From Rummeliibacillus pycnus_A (GTDB taxonomy: Bacteria; Bacillota; Bacilli; Bacillales_A; Planococcaceae), in the NCBI RefSeq assembly GCF_044359855.1, contig NZ_CP132291.1, positions 682,001 through 746,000 on the forward strand: DNA of 64,000 nt, given 5' to 3'. The translations under genes were made by a program, and so were the position numbers. Positions 24,764 through 34,182 of the stretch are shown piece after piece. The notes under the pieces are model-generated. The model did not search any database and was not told the DNA's origin. It saw nothing but the letters and a program-made list of their open reading frames with translations. The first letter of the stretch is position 1; each line of letters begins with the position of its first letter.

Positions 24764-26524
24764 TCATTCACTTTCATCTGCTTCAATTGGAATATGTTTA
24801 AAGTTTGTAACATCAAACAATCCCGTATCTGTCAGCTTGATGTGTGGAATCACAGGTAGTGCAATAAATGATAATGTTAAGAAAAGATGGAAGTTTAGAT
24901 CCGGATTTAGTTGTAACAAAGCACTATGTAAACCATGCAATTGTTTAGCTGCTTCTTCCGCTTTTATATTTGTCATGAGTCCTGCAATAGTTAGAGGTAA
25001 TGCACTTAGTACTTCCCCATCCGCGACTACTACATAGCCCCCTTGCATCTTTTGTAAAGTATCAAGAGCTAGGAGCATATCCTCATCATTTGTTCCGCAA
25101 ACTAGAGCATTATGAGAATCGTGTGCTACAGTTGTTGCGACCGCTCCTTTTTGAAGGCCAAAGCCATGTACAATACCAAGTCCTATATTACCAAGATTGT
25201 GATGTCGTTCGATGACAGCTAATTTTAAATAATCATCTTTTATTGAAGGAACAAACATTTCATTTTCTACTTGGACTTTTGCTACCTTTTTATGAGTAAT
25301 TAGTTGATTGGGTTCGATTTCGATGATATTTGCTAGATTACCGTTTTTAAATGCAATACCCAAATCCTGTGATGTCAGCTTTGGAATATGAACTGATTGT
25401 AAAATAGAAGAAGGTACAGGCACAGTTTCTAGTTTACTTTGAAGCAATTGACCATTGTCGACAACTTTTTTCCCATTCTTCCAAACAGCTTGAGGGTTAC
25501 AAGTTGTTACATCATCAAGTAATATAAAATCTGCCATATAGCCTTCTGCAAGGGCACCTTTTTGATTCAATCGATAACATTCTGCAGCATTAAGTGTAGC
25601 CAGTTGGATTGCTTGAAGTGGTTCCATTCCCTCTTCTACAGCTAAGGCGATTGAATGATTTATACTCCCCTCCTCAATTAATTCATCCAAATGTTTGTCA
25701 TCTGTGCAGAATAAAAATCGTCTTGCATTGGCAGAATTCACTGCTGGTAATACGTCACGTAAATTTTTTGCAGCTGATCCTTCACGAATAAGGACATACA
25801 TCCCTTGCTGTATCCGAATTCTTGCTTCATCCGCTGTGACACATTCATGATCTGTTTCAATACCTGCAACTCTATATCCACGGATTTGACTAGCAGTTAA
25901 ACCTGCACCATGCCCATCAATAACACTTTTATTCACTTCAGTTTGAGCAATTTTCATGAGCATATCAGATTCACCATTTAACACTGAAGGAAAGTCCATT
26001 ACTTCTGCTAATCCTAAGACATTGGAATCAGTTAATAGAGGGGCTAAATCATGGGCCTTAAGTGTGGCACCGGCATTTTCAAAAGATGTGGCTGGAACAC
26101 TTGAAGGTAACATGACATGGATATCCATTTCAGCATTCTTCGCATCTTTTAGCATAAATTGAATGCCTTCAGTACCTGCTACATTTGCTATTTCATGTGG
26201 ATCTGTAACTACTGTTGTAATACCATGAGGCAATAAAATTTTACTAAACTCAGAGGGAGGTAACATAGAGGATTCGATATGAATATGCCCATCTATTAAA
26301 CCAGGAATGACATAACCTCCGTTTGCATCTTCCTCATGCTCTGCTTCAAAAATCCCATCTTCATCAATCGCAACAATCATACCACCAGTTACGATAATAT
26401 CTGCTTTTCTCCATTGAAGATTAAAAACATCTGCAATTTGTGCGTTTCTCAATATAAAATCTGCTTTTCTTTTATGTTGTGAGCTTAAAATTCTCTCTTT
26501 TTTACTTGCTATAGTGTTATCCAT
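24764..26524 (-). CDS. ade: Adenine deaminase
   Basis: A 586-residue amidohydrolase, the normal AdeC length, that turns adenine into hypoxanthine and ammonia in purine salvage. The metal site starts with GLIDGHIHIESSMLPPSEF, then TTVVTDPHEIANVAG; the middle histidine is in VIDGHGAGLT and the C-terminal domain has ATTVAHDSHNALVCG, where the final catalytic residues lie. It is a single-gene unit. GGAAGGGG precedes the ATG. I looked for a purine riboswitch in the 240-bp upstream gap and did not see one. Confidence 0.96.
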   Translation of the reverse strand: MDNTIASKKERILSSQHKRKADFILRNAQIADVFNLQWRKADIIVTGGMIVAIDEDGIFEAEHEEDANGGYVIPGLIDGHIHIESSMLPPSEFSKILLPHGITTVVTDPHEIANVAGTEGIQFMLKDAKNAEMDIHVMLPSSVPATSFENAGATLKAHDLAPLLTDSNVLGLAEVMDFPSVLNGESDMLMKIAQTEVNKSVIDGHGAGLTASQIRGYRVAGIETDHECVTADEARIRIQQGMYVLIREGSAAKNLRDVLPAVNSANARRFLFCTDDKHLDELIEEGSINHSIALAVEEGMEPLQAIQLATLNAAECYRLNQKGALAEGYMADFILLDDVTTCNPQAVWKNGKKVVDNGQLLQSKLETVPVPSSILQSVHIPKLTSQDLGIAFKNGNLANIIEIEPNQLITHKKVAKVQVENEMFVPSIKDDYLKLAVIERHHNLGNIGLGIVHGFGLQKGAVATTVAHDSHNALVCGTNDEDMLLALDTLQKMQGGYVVVADGEVLSALPLTIAGLMTNIKAEEAAKQLHGLHSALLQLNPDLNFHLFLTLSFIALPVIPHIKLTDTGLFDVTNFKHIPIEADESE

Positions 26525-26703
26525 TCTTTTACCCCTTCCATATGCTTTTTAATGTTATACCACAAACTATCAGCTCTGAACAAAAAAATTTGTTTTCCTC
26601 ATAGCAACTATTTCGCATAATGATGTTTGTTTTACCCCATTTTTTACAAAATCGCGTTGTGAAATGATATAGCAAATTATATAAATCATTTGTTCAATTG
26701 GAT

Positions 26704-26742
26704 AAAAAAAGACCAACGAAATTTATTCGCTGATCTTTTTTG
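26704..26742 (-). terminator. Terminator of the acyl-CoA synthetase gene
   Basis: On the minus strand GATCAGCGAA pairs with TTCGTTGGTC (two G-U pairs) around TAAATT and is followed by seven T. It begins 27 bp after the stop codon. Confidence 0.85.
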
Positions 26743-26768
26743 AGAAAGCTCTCATTATCAAATATATT

Positions 26769-28337
26769 TTATACACTTTCCACGTAGTCTTTTCTTAAAT
26801 GCACTTTTTGGATTTTCCCAGAAGCCGTTTTTGGTAATTCATCGATAAAAGTAACACCTGTAATTGCTTTAAAATGAGCTAACTTCGAACGAGAGAAATC
26901 AATCACTTCTTGCTCCGTCAATGTTGCATTTTCACGTAATACAACATATGCATGAGGTGTTTCTCCCCATTTTTCGTGCGGGACAGCAATAACAGCTGCT
27001 TCTAAAATATCTGGATGTTCGTATAATACCCCTTCTACTTCAATAGAAGAAATATTTTCTCCACCACTGATAATGATGTCTTTTTTACGGTCTGTAATCG
27101 CTAAATATCCTTTTTCATCAATCGACCCTACATCCCCTGTGTGTAGCCATCCATCTTTTATCGCAGCCATTGTTGCTTGTTCGTTTTTCCAATAGCCTTT
27201 CATCACACCGTTACCTCTGACGATGACTTCACCAACTGATACCCCATCATGTGGTACTTCATCGCCTAATTCATCCACAATTTTCACTTTCGTTCCAATC
27301 ATTGCATTGCCCGCTTTTGCTTTTAAGCGATATTTTTCTTGATCAGGTAAATCTTGATATTGTGGACGAATACGTGAAATCGTACTTAGTGGTGATGATT
27401 CCGTCATTCCGTATACTTGTACAAACTCCCAACCAATCTCTGTTTCTACTTTTTCGATAAATGCTTGTGGTGGCGCTGATCCAGCAATGACTACACGGAG
27501 TCCATCTGATAGCGCTGGTATTTGCTCATCATAATATTGAATCAATGAATTCAGAACAGTTGGTGCCATATGAACTATACTGACATTGTGCTTATGAATT
27601 GCTTGGAATATGGCTTCTGGTGTAGCTTTTCTTAAGAAAACTTGTGTTGAACCATTTGCAGTATAGTAAAATGGTGAACCCCAACCGTTTACATGGAACA
27701 TAGGTAAAACATGTAAAAGAACATCTTCATCTGTTACACGTAAGTGATGCATAGAAGTTAATGCGTGAAGATAATTGTTTCGGTGTGTTAACATAACACC
27801 TTTTGGATCACCTGTTGTGCCACTTGTATACAATAGGCTACATATTTCATCTTCTTCTAATTCAACTCGATTAAACTCACTATTATCAAAAGTTGCAAGC
27901 CAGTCATCATAGCCTAATTCTGGTGTTGTATCATCTTTATAATGGATAATAATTTGTTCAACTGTTTCTAATTTCTCTTTTATTGGTACGATTAAATGAT
28001 ATAAATCTTGATCTACTAGTAAAATCTTAGATTCACTATGATTTAAGATAAATAAGTAATCTTCTGGCTTTAAGCGAATATTAAGAGGAACCATTATAGC
28101 TCCTAATTGATAAATGCCGTAAAATCCTTCATACATCTCAATCGTATTTGATGCCAAGTAAGCTACTTTATCCTCTTTTTTCACTCCAAAGGATTGTAGA
28201 CCCCGAGACAGCTGATTTACACGTCCGTTTATTTCACCATATGTAAATGCTCTCTTTTCATCAAAAATAGCTTTTTTGTCTCCATATAATTCTACAGCTC
28301 TGTCTAAAAAATCTGTAAGTATTAATGGTACATTCAT
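26769..28337 (-). CDS. Acyl-CoA synthetase (AMP-forming)
   Basis: A 522-residue ANL-superfamily enzyme that activates a carboxylic acid with ATP and joins it to CoA. The P-loop is LLYTSGTTGDPKGVMLTHRN, motif A5 is VQVYGMTESSP, the hinge region has GWLHTGDVGSIDEKGYLAIT then DRKKDIIISGGENIS, and the catalytic lysine lies in PKTASGKIQK. The closest family pattern is fatty-acid CoA ligases (FadD/LcfA-like). AAGGGGTG precedes the ATG. It stands alone, not in a β-oxidation operon, so chain length is not predicted. Confidence 0.93.
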   Translation of the reverse strand: MNVPLILTDFLDRAVELYGDKKAIFDEKRAFTYGEINGRVNQLSRGLQSFGVKKEDKVAYLASNTIEMYEGFYGIYQLGAIMVPLNIRLKPEDYLFILNHSESKILLVDQDLYHLIVPIKEKLETVEQIIIHYKDDTTPELGYDDWLATFDNSEFNRVELEEDEICSLLYTSGTTGDPKGVMLTHRNNYLHALTSMHHLRVTDEDVLLHVLPMFHVNGWGSPFYYTANGSTQVFLRKATPEAIFQAIHKHNVSIVHMAPTVLNSLIQYYDEQIPALSDGLRVVIAGSAPPQAFIEKVETEIGWEFVQVYGMTESSPLSTISRIRPQYQDLPDQEKYRLKAKAGNAMIGTKVKIVDELGDEVPHDGVSVGEVIVRGNGVMKGYWKNEQATMAAIKDGWLHTGDVGSIDEKGYLAITDRKKDIIISGGENISSIEVEGVLYEHPDILEAAVIAVPHEKWGETPHAYVVLRENATLTEQEVIDFSRSKLAHFKAITGVTFIDELPKTASGKIQKVHLRKDYVESV

Positions 28338-28575
28338 CCCTAAACACCCCTTAGCAAAATGGAATTAGATATATTTTACAATATTCAGATATTTTTGTCA
28401 TTTAAAAGTTATTTTTTTGTTTAAAGAGAAAATATTTACATTAAAATATGCGTTGTTAGATGTAAATTTGACTTAAAAATATTAGTACAAGAAGATGAAA
28501 GAATAAAAGCTATTCTTTTTATGTATTTGTGTGGTATCAGCAAGACGATACAATCAATTAAGAAATAAAAATTCT

Positions 28576-28785
28576 TTAGAAAAACAGTTTATATACAACA
28601 TATCCAACTATTAAAAAAATAATTAGTATTCCTGTTTCTTTCCACCCCAAATCACCAAGGTCTGCAAAATTACCATTTCCAACTCTATTAAATTCCTCTT
28701 TTAATGCACCTGTTGGATTTTTTTTAATTTCCTTTTGTCTTAATCTCTCTCTTTTTTCTTCTGGAGTTTCTTGTCGATCATTCAA
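28576..28785 (-). CDS. DUF6366 family small membrane protein
   Basis: About 69 residues: a charged N-terminal half with ETPEEKRERLRQKEIKKNP, a linker FNRVGNGNFADLGDLGW, and one C-terminal membrane helix (GILIIFLIVGYVVYKLFF). This is the plan of Bacillus DUF6366 proteins. GTG at 28794 is in frame but lies inside the ribosome site AAGGGGTG; the TTG at 28785 is correctly spaced and is taken as start. Function unknown. The gaps on either side (28338-28575 and 28795-29027) show no gene. Confidence 0.72.
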   Translation of the reverse strand: MNDRQETPEEKRERLRQKEIKKNPTGALKEEFNRVGNGNFADLGDLGWKETGILIIFLIVGYVVYKLFF

Positions 28786-29027
28786 ATCAAACACCCCTTA
28801 TGAATACAGTATTCTCTAATTTTTTGGTAATACATTTATTCAACTAACTTGATACGTTAATACAATAAGTTCAACAAAAAGAACGTTAATCCTCCTTAGA
28901 TCAACGCCCCTTTTAGCCATCAAAAGATTTTATTGTTCATCAATTCCCATCGCTAATAGTAATAGAAAAGCATAAGGCAAAATAAAGGAATATCCCTACA
29001 AGAATTGCATCGAATAATTATTGTTAG

Positions 29028-29465
29028 CTACGCATAAACTCCGTCACATGTATCAGGTGCTGGCTCATAAAAACAATGGTTTTTAAATTGACCAGTAAAT
29101 GGTTGACCGTACCATGTTGGAGGGCATGGAGCATATGGATTGAAATACCAAAGTGCATATTTTGCTGGGTGTTGTCTCCAATAATTCAAGTTTTGTTTTG
29201 CTAATTTTCTTTCATTCTCTCTCGCCCTCTGATAAAATGAATTCCCTTTTTGAACAGCTTCAAAAGAATAATTTCCTCCTTGTACCTGAAAGATGACATC
29301 TTCAATTGTTCTTAAATCTACAAAGTCTAAACAATTTGCTACTAGACGATTAACAATTACATTTCCAACAAACAACATTCCCATGTTGCCTTCACCTTCT
29401 GCTTCTGCTCTCATCATCCTGGCCATTAAGTCAACGTCTGAACTTCGGTAATTTGCTCTTGGCAT
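29028..29465 (-). CDS. cwlJ: Spore cortex-lytic hydrolase CwlJ
   Basis: A 145-residue Hydrolase_2 (SleB/CwlJ) protein of the usual CwlJ length, without a signal peptide. DVDLMARMMRAEAEGEGNMG contains the catalytic glutamate region, and NRLVANCLDF, NSFYQRARENERKLA, YALWYFNPYAPCPP and FKNHCFYEP follow the family pattern. CwlJ sits in the spore coat and degrades cortex peptidoglycan in germination, activated by calcium-dipicolinate; in Bacillus it needs GerQ, which is not encoded here. GAGGTG precedes the ATG. This gene shows that the organism forms, or descends from formers of, endospores. Confidence 0.93.
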   Translation of the reverse strand: MPRANYRSSDVDLMARMMRAEAEGEGNMGMLFVGNVIVNRLVANCLDFVDLRTIEDVIFQVQGGNYSFEAVQKGNSFYQRARENERKLAKQNLNYWRQHPAKYALWYFNPYAPCPPTWYGQPFTGQFKNHCFYEPAPDTCDGVYA

Positions 29466-29482
29466 TTTTTCACCTCAAATAT

Positions 29483-29512
29483 ATAGTATGAAAAAAAGGC
29501 TAAATTGATATC
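29483..29512 (-). promoter_or_regulatory. Possible sigma-E promoter of cwlJ
   Basis: On the minus strand CATACTAT (29490-29483) matches the sigma-E -10 CATACANT at seven of eight positions and lies about 20 bp before the ribosome site. The -35 (GATATCA, 14 bp upstream) is weak. CwlJ is known to be made under sigma-E in the mother cell. Confidence 0.35.
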
Positions 29513-29574
29513 ATTGTTTATAAAATAAGAATGCTTAGCTTTTAATACTTACAGTTTTAATGTAAGAAGAAAAA

Positions 29575-30252
29575 CTATTTTATAATAGTTGCTTTATCAC
29601 TTGTATCGGCGTCCTGACTATAAATCACTTCATTATAAAATGTAGCCATTGCTGTTGAGACATAAGGAACTAGCCACAAAAGTCCTATTCCTAAAGTAAA
29701 TACACAAAGAATACCCCACCCAATAAAACTAAGTCCCAGCAAAAAATATTTCCATTTAAGCCCATCCATTCTTCTTCTACTCTCTGTTATTGCTTCAAGA
29801 ATAGTATATTCAGGATGATCACGTAATAAGTAAAATGTTTGTGAGTAAGCTATGCTTTTTATTATTCCCGGAATAATTAATAACAAAGACCATAAAAAAA
29901 TAAAAATCCCTTGTAATATACTTGCTCCAATTAATTTTATTGACGTTTTTCCATCTTTATAGACTGAAAATACATTAGAAATCTGAGGATTGTTTTTCCG
30001 TACTAAGGATAAATAGAACCAATATACTCCAATAGAAAAAGGAATTTGTAAAATAGAAATGATTAAATTTACAACCTTTACTCCTGTTGATTTTTCACCT
30101 TGGTTAAACCCACCACTTAAAATAATTTCAACAATAGAGGGGAAAATATAATAAATTATAAACATGATGAAAGAAAGTAATACACCTAGCCCCCAACTTC
30201 CTTTTAACGATTCTAAAGATTGTCTCTTAATTTCAGAAATTTTCATATTCAA
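29575..30252 (-). CDS. DUF975 family membrane protein
   Basis: A 225-residue integral membrane protein. It starts KISEIKRQSLESLKGSWGLG and has about six helices, with the family stretches LLIIPGIIKSIAYSQTFYLL and LEAITESRRRMDGLKWKYF. The same gene type occurs at 47371-48045 on the other strand with very similar protein and DNA, so the two are recent paralogues. DUF975 proteins are of unknown function. It begins at the internal or first methionine; MNMK gives two close choices. Confidence 0.85.
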   Translation of the reverse strand: MNMKISEIKRQSLESLKGSWGLGVLLSFIMFIIYYIFPSIVEIILSGGFNQGEKSTGVKVVNLIISILQIPFSIGVYWFYLSLVRKNNPQISNVFSVYKDGKTSIKLIGASILQGIFIFLWSLLLIIPGIIKSIAYSQTFYLLRDHPEYTILEAITESRRRMDGLKWKYFLLGLSFIGWGILCVFTLGIGLLWLVPYVSTAMATFYNEVIYSQDADTSDKATIIK

Positions 30253-30594
30253 AATATACCCCCTTTATTCATTTCACTGAACAGTACAATCCATAAAAAA
30301 ATAGAAAAATAATTCTAGTAATAAAAATCCACTTAAGCTCGAAAACTCAAATCAAAATCTTAAATTAAAAATCCCCCCTATTATTATTTTGCTAAAAAGT
30401 TCTTAACCGAATTATTTTTTATCCTTCTTTAAAACACCTTTTAGTTGAAAAGACATTTCTTATTATTTAATTCACTTTCAGGTCCTATAATTTCTTTCTT
30501 ATAAAACAAAAAAGTACACCACTATTTATAAGTAATGTACTAATTAAAAAATAATAATATTACAAATCACCCTATTATGTGATTATTCCTACTG
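30253..30594. other. 342-bp AT-rich gap, nothing recognised
   Basis: It holds the upstream region of the DUF975 gene and the region after the dioxygenase. GGGGGTAT before 30252 is the DUF975 ribosome site. I see no gene, strong hairpin or repeat. Confidence 0.5.
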
Positions 30595-31365
30595 TTACCA
30601 CTCGATACACATATTACTCATTGTTCCAAATTCATAGGTTTGGTTAATCTTTTTTGGATTTGTTGCTTTGTCACTTGCACTACCCATTGCGATAAATAAT
30701 GGAACAAAATGTTCAGGTCTAGGCACTGCAAGAGTTGCGTTTGGAGCAAGTGAACGATATTGATCTAACGTATCTATTTCCCCTTTTTGTACATGTTCAA
30801 ATATCCAATTATCAAAATCTACTGCTTCTTTCACTGGGCTTGTAGCATTTGGGAAGAACCAACTGAAGTTGTGTACAGTTGTACCACTACCAATTACTAA
30901 AATATCTTCCTCACCAAGTCCTTTTAATGCTTCTCCAATTTTAAATTGCTCTTTGGGTGACAAGAATGGATTGACTGATAGCTCAACTACTGGAATATCT
31001 GCTTCTGGATACATATGCTTTAGTGCGACCCATACACCGTGATCTAAACCTCGGACTTCTTCACGTTGAGATGGTATTTCCGCTTTTTTAAAGCGATCTT
31101 CCAATATTTCTGCTACAACTTTCGATCCTTTTGCAGGATATTTGATTTGGTACATTTCCTCAGGGAAGCCATAGTAGTCATACACTGTATCTAAAATATC
31201 ATCTGTATAAGTTAACGATAATGTTTGACTCTCCCAGTGAGCACTAAAAATTACAATTGCTTTAGGTCTAATACGTTTACCTAATTCTTTCAGAAATTCT
31301 GAATAATCATTTTGAGTAACTGCTAAGTATGGTGAACCGTGTCCTATGAATAATGATGGGACCAT
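30595..31365 (-). CDS. Class III extradiol dioxygenase, DODA/YgiD-like
   Basis: A 256-residue metal-dependent dioxygenase of the LigB superfamily. The histidines that bind the metal are in FIGHGSPYLAV (residue 9) and IFSAHWESQT (about 43), and GLDHGVWVALKHMYP and GSGTTVHNFSWFF complete the active-site pattern. Relatives open catechol rings, for example 4,5-DOPA dioxygenases such as YgiD; they are often found alone with unknown natural substrate, as here. GGAAGTTTTAAAATG gives the start. No partner gene is adjacent. Confidence 0.9.
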   Translation of the reverse strand: MVPSLFIGHGSPYLAVTQNDYSEFLKELGKRIRPKAIVIFSAHWESQTLSLTYTDDILDTVYDYYGFPEEMYQIKYPAKGSKVVAEILEDRFKKAEIPSQREEVRGLDHGVWVALKHMYPEADIPVVELSVNPFLSPKEQFKIGEALKGLGEEDILVIGSGTTVHNFSWFFPNATSPVKEAVDFDNWIFEHVQKGEIDTLDQYRSLAPNATLAVPRPEHFVPLFIAMGSASDKATNPKKINQTYEFGTMSNMCIEW

Positions 31366-31830
31366 TTTAAAACTTCCTTTCTAATTGCCCTTGTTCTTAT
31401 GTCGCTACGTTCATCATAAACTTTTAGTGCTTAAAAAAGAAGTAAGCAGTTTTTCGCTTCTCTCCCTTACATTACTCCTTTTCGACAGATTCTAACTAAT
31501 CTTTTACTGGTATAAGTGCTAAGTGTACGAACAGAATGTCTTTTATCAGTTGATTCCTGCTATTAACTTTAAAAATGATTATTCATTTTTTGTAACATAA
31601 TTTATTCATAACTCACCATCGTTCAGTTTTTTGTTTGCTTTTAAGATGAAATTTACTGATTTCGTCTTTTGTAGTTGAGATTCGGTTTCAAAAAGTCTCA
31701 AAGAATTAGATGAACCATCAGCTATTGGGACTAAGACCAAACTCAACTCATCAATTAACCTTTCATTCAAGATGATGTATTTGATACAGTTTTAAATCAA
31801 TAAAAATCATATGAAGTTAGGGGAATAATT
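31366..31830. other. 465-bp gap with a hairpin ahead of the MMPL gene
   Basis: No gene is supported. AAGATGAAAT and ATTTCGTCTT at 31644-31669 form a hairpin followed by TTTTG on the + strand. It resembles a terminator or attenuator 160 bp before the MMPL start, but no gene on that strand precedes it. A fragment around 31703-31795 could be read as coding but has no start. Confidence 0.4.
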
Positions 31831-34077
31831 ATGTTCGAGAAATTAGGTAGATTAGCAGTTTCATACCCCAAAGCAATACTATTTACATGGATTGTTTTAT
31901 TTTTACTCTCTCTCTGTTTTGGTCCACAACTAAATAATCATCTTAGTGGCGAAACCCTAGCATCACCAAATAGTGAATCGATCATGGCAAATAATCAAAT
32001 TAAAACAAATTTCGATGGTAATTATTCGCAAAACATAATCGTTGTTTTAGATTATCCCAATAAAAATACATCTGATCCAGAATTTGTAAGTGAAGTAAAG
32101 AAAGTTGAACAGCAAATCAAACAAAATAAAATGGTAGAGAAAACTACAAGCATTTTAAATTCTGCAGATCCAAATTTGGTAGACAAGAAAAATAAACGTA
32201 TGTTCATCAATATATATATGAACGCCTCATCAAAAGAAGCTGAAGAATATGTTCGGACTTTAAAAACAGATCTCTCAAATGAAAATTCAATAAAAAAAGG
32301 GGTTAATATTCATATCACAGGTGGAGCAGCTATTTTAAACGATATGAATGAAGTGAGCAAAAAAAATGTTCAAATGGTTGAAATCATTGGCCTTCCTATC
32401 GTGTTTATACTATTACTATTTGTCTTTCGCTCATTGATTGCCTCCTTCTTACCTATTTTGATTGGTGTATTTTCAATCATGATTACAATGAGTATCATTT
32501 TTTTCATATCGTTACAATTCAATCTCTCTATGTTTCTAACTAACATAGTTACTATGTTAGGGTTAGGTGTTTCCATAGATTATGCATTATTCATTACTCA
32601 AAGGTTTCGTGAAGAATTACAGACTACCAATGATATTAAAGAAGCAATCATTCACAGTATGAAATCAGCGGGAAGGTCAGTATTTTTTGCAGGTCTAACG
32701 GTAATGGTCTCACTAGCGTCTTTATTTTCAACCAATACGACATTTTTCACATCAATTTCGCTTGGCGGACTTATTGTCTTGTTTGTGTCCATCTTATCTG
32801 CTATGACCTTACTACCTGCACTGTTAGTACTACTTGGACATAGAGTTAATTCATTTAAAATTCCTGCTATTATTAAAAGTAATAAAATAAATCGTTTTTG
32901 GCATTCAGTCATTCAAATAATTTTGAAAAAACCAATTTTATTAATTGGAACCTTTCTATTAATTCTTATTGCTGTCTCCTTTCCTGCACTAAAACTACAG
33001 ATGCATCTCCCTGTAGCAGCTTTTGAAGAATTACCAGAAGACAGCGACTCGCGGATTGGAATGGAAATATTAAGTGACCATTTAGGTTCAGGTAAAATTT
33101 TCCCCATAAAAATATTACTTACTAATAAGACAAATTCTATATTAGATACAAAATCACTCAATCAAATTAATGAATTAGCTAATAAAATCGAAAAGCATGA
33201 AAATGTTCAGGAAGTATTAAGTTTAGAGTCTCTCATAAATAAAACTCAAGGCAACATGATTTCTTTAGAAAGTGACAATCTACCTCTGGAGATTCAGCAA
33301 CAAGTTCAAAGCTTTTTGAGTAGAGACAAACAACAAACTATATTATATGTTATTCCTAAGGACGGACCTAGTTCCGAAAAAACTAGAGACCTTGTAAAAC
33401 AAATCCGTTCCATCATTCATCATAATTTAGAAAAACCTTTTACTGCAAAAGTGACCGGTGAAACTGCTACTGGCTTAGATTTTGACCAACAAATTATAAA
33501 AAGTATACCGTCTATCATTTCAATTATTGTGATAATGACGTTAATAGTATTATTCTTTGCATTTCGTTCAATCATTCTACCAATAAAAGCTGTTTTATTA
33601 AATGGATTGGTTACTTTAAGCACATTAGGTATATTAGTTTATATGTACCAGTCGGGCAATTGGGTTAATACTAATGCTCAAGCACTTAATGTTGGAACTC
33701 CAGTATTATTATTTGCTATTTTATTTGGATTAAGTATTGATTATGAGGTAATTATCGTATCCAGAATTAAAGAAGAGTATGAAAAAACACAAAATAACCA
33801 ATCATCTATCATAAATGGGGTTATATCTACCATGGGCATGATTAACGGAGCCGCTTCCATAATGATCGTTGTGTTCGGGGTGTTTATATTTGCAGACTTT
33901 CGATTTGTACAAGAGATCGGAGTGGGGTTAGCCATAGCAATTTTTATTGATGCACTAATTGTAAGAACTATCATTGTTCCTGCCTCTATGCATTTATTAG
34001 GAAATCTCAACTGGTGGGTACCCTTTAATCAACCAAAAAAGATATCCCGTGATTTAAAACAAAAAAGAGAAATGTAA
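31831..34077 (+). CDS. MMPL/RND-family transporter
   Basis: A 748-residue exporter of the MMPL type. It has twelve membrane segments in two matching halves: helix 1 near residue 15, an outside domain to about 185, helices 2-6, helix 7 near 370, a second outside domain to about 560, and helices 8-12. GLGVSIDYALFITQRFREEL and FGLSIDYEVIIVSRIKEEYE carry the conserved aspartates for proton coupling. It moves lipids or hydrophobic compounds across the membrane; substrate unknown. TTAGGGGAATAATT precedes the ATG. No regulator is next to it. Confidence 0.92.
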   Translation: MFEKLGRLAVSYPKAILFTWIVLFLLSLCFGPQLNNHLSGETLASPNSESIMANNQIKTNFDGNYSQNIIVVLDYPNKNTSDPEFVSEVKKVEQQIKQNKMVEKTTSILNSADPNLVDKKNKRMFINIYMNASSKEAEEYVRTLKTDLSNENSIKKGVNIHITGGAAILNDMNEVSKKNVQMVEIIGLPIVFILLLFVFRSLIASFLPILIGVFSIMITMSIIFFISLQFNLSMFLTNIVTMLGLGVSIDYALFITQRFREELQTTNDIKEAIIHSMKSAGRSVFFAGLTVMVSLASLFSTNTTFFTSISLGGLIVLFVSILSAMTLLPALLVLLGHRVNSFKIPAIIKSNKINRFWHSVIQIILKKPILLIGTFLLILIAVSFPALKLQMHLPVAAFEELPEDSDSRIGMEILSDHLGSGKIFPIKILLTNKTNSILDTKSLNQINELANKIEKHENVQEVLSLESLINKTQGNMISLESDNLPLEIQQQVQSFLSRDKQQTILYVIPKDGPSSEKTRDLVKQIRSIIHHNLEKPFTAKVTGETATGLDFDQQIIKSIPSIISIIVIMTLIVLFFAFRSIILPIKAVLLNGLVTLSTLGILVYMYQSGNWVNTNAQALNVGTPVLLFAILFGLSIDYEVIIVSRIKEEYEKTQNNQSSIINGVISTMGMINGAASIMIVVFGVFIFADFRFVQEIGVGLAIAIFIDALIVRTIIVPASMHLLGNLNWWVPFNQPKKISRDLKQKREM

Positions 34078-34133
34078 AGCCTTATTGTATTCACACACAT
34101 TATTCCAGGTATCTTTATCATTTCAATTGAAGA

Positions 34134-34175
34134 ATATCCATCAGTGAGAATGAAGAAAACCCCCACTGATGGAAG
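34134..34175. terminator. Hairpin between convergent MMPL and nuclease genes
   Basis: CCATCAGTG pairs with CACTGATGG around a 15-base loop. It lies between convergent genes and may end both transcripts, though T runs are poor on both sides. Confidence 0.5.
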
Positions 34176-34182
34176 TTTCAGT

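Noticed and set aside
26525..26768. Purine riboswitch ahead of adenine deaminase
   Set aside because: I looked for the conserved purine aptamer core and its paired loops and did not see them; the region has only the upstream gene's terminator.
32370..34010. Several long open frames on the minus strand inside the MMPL gene
   Set aside because: They are antisense shadows of a well-supported 748-residue gene, have no ribosome sites and no recognisable domains.
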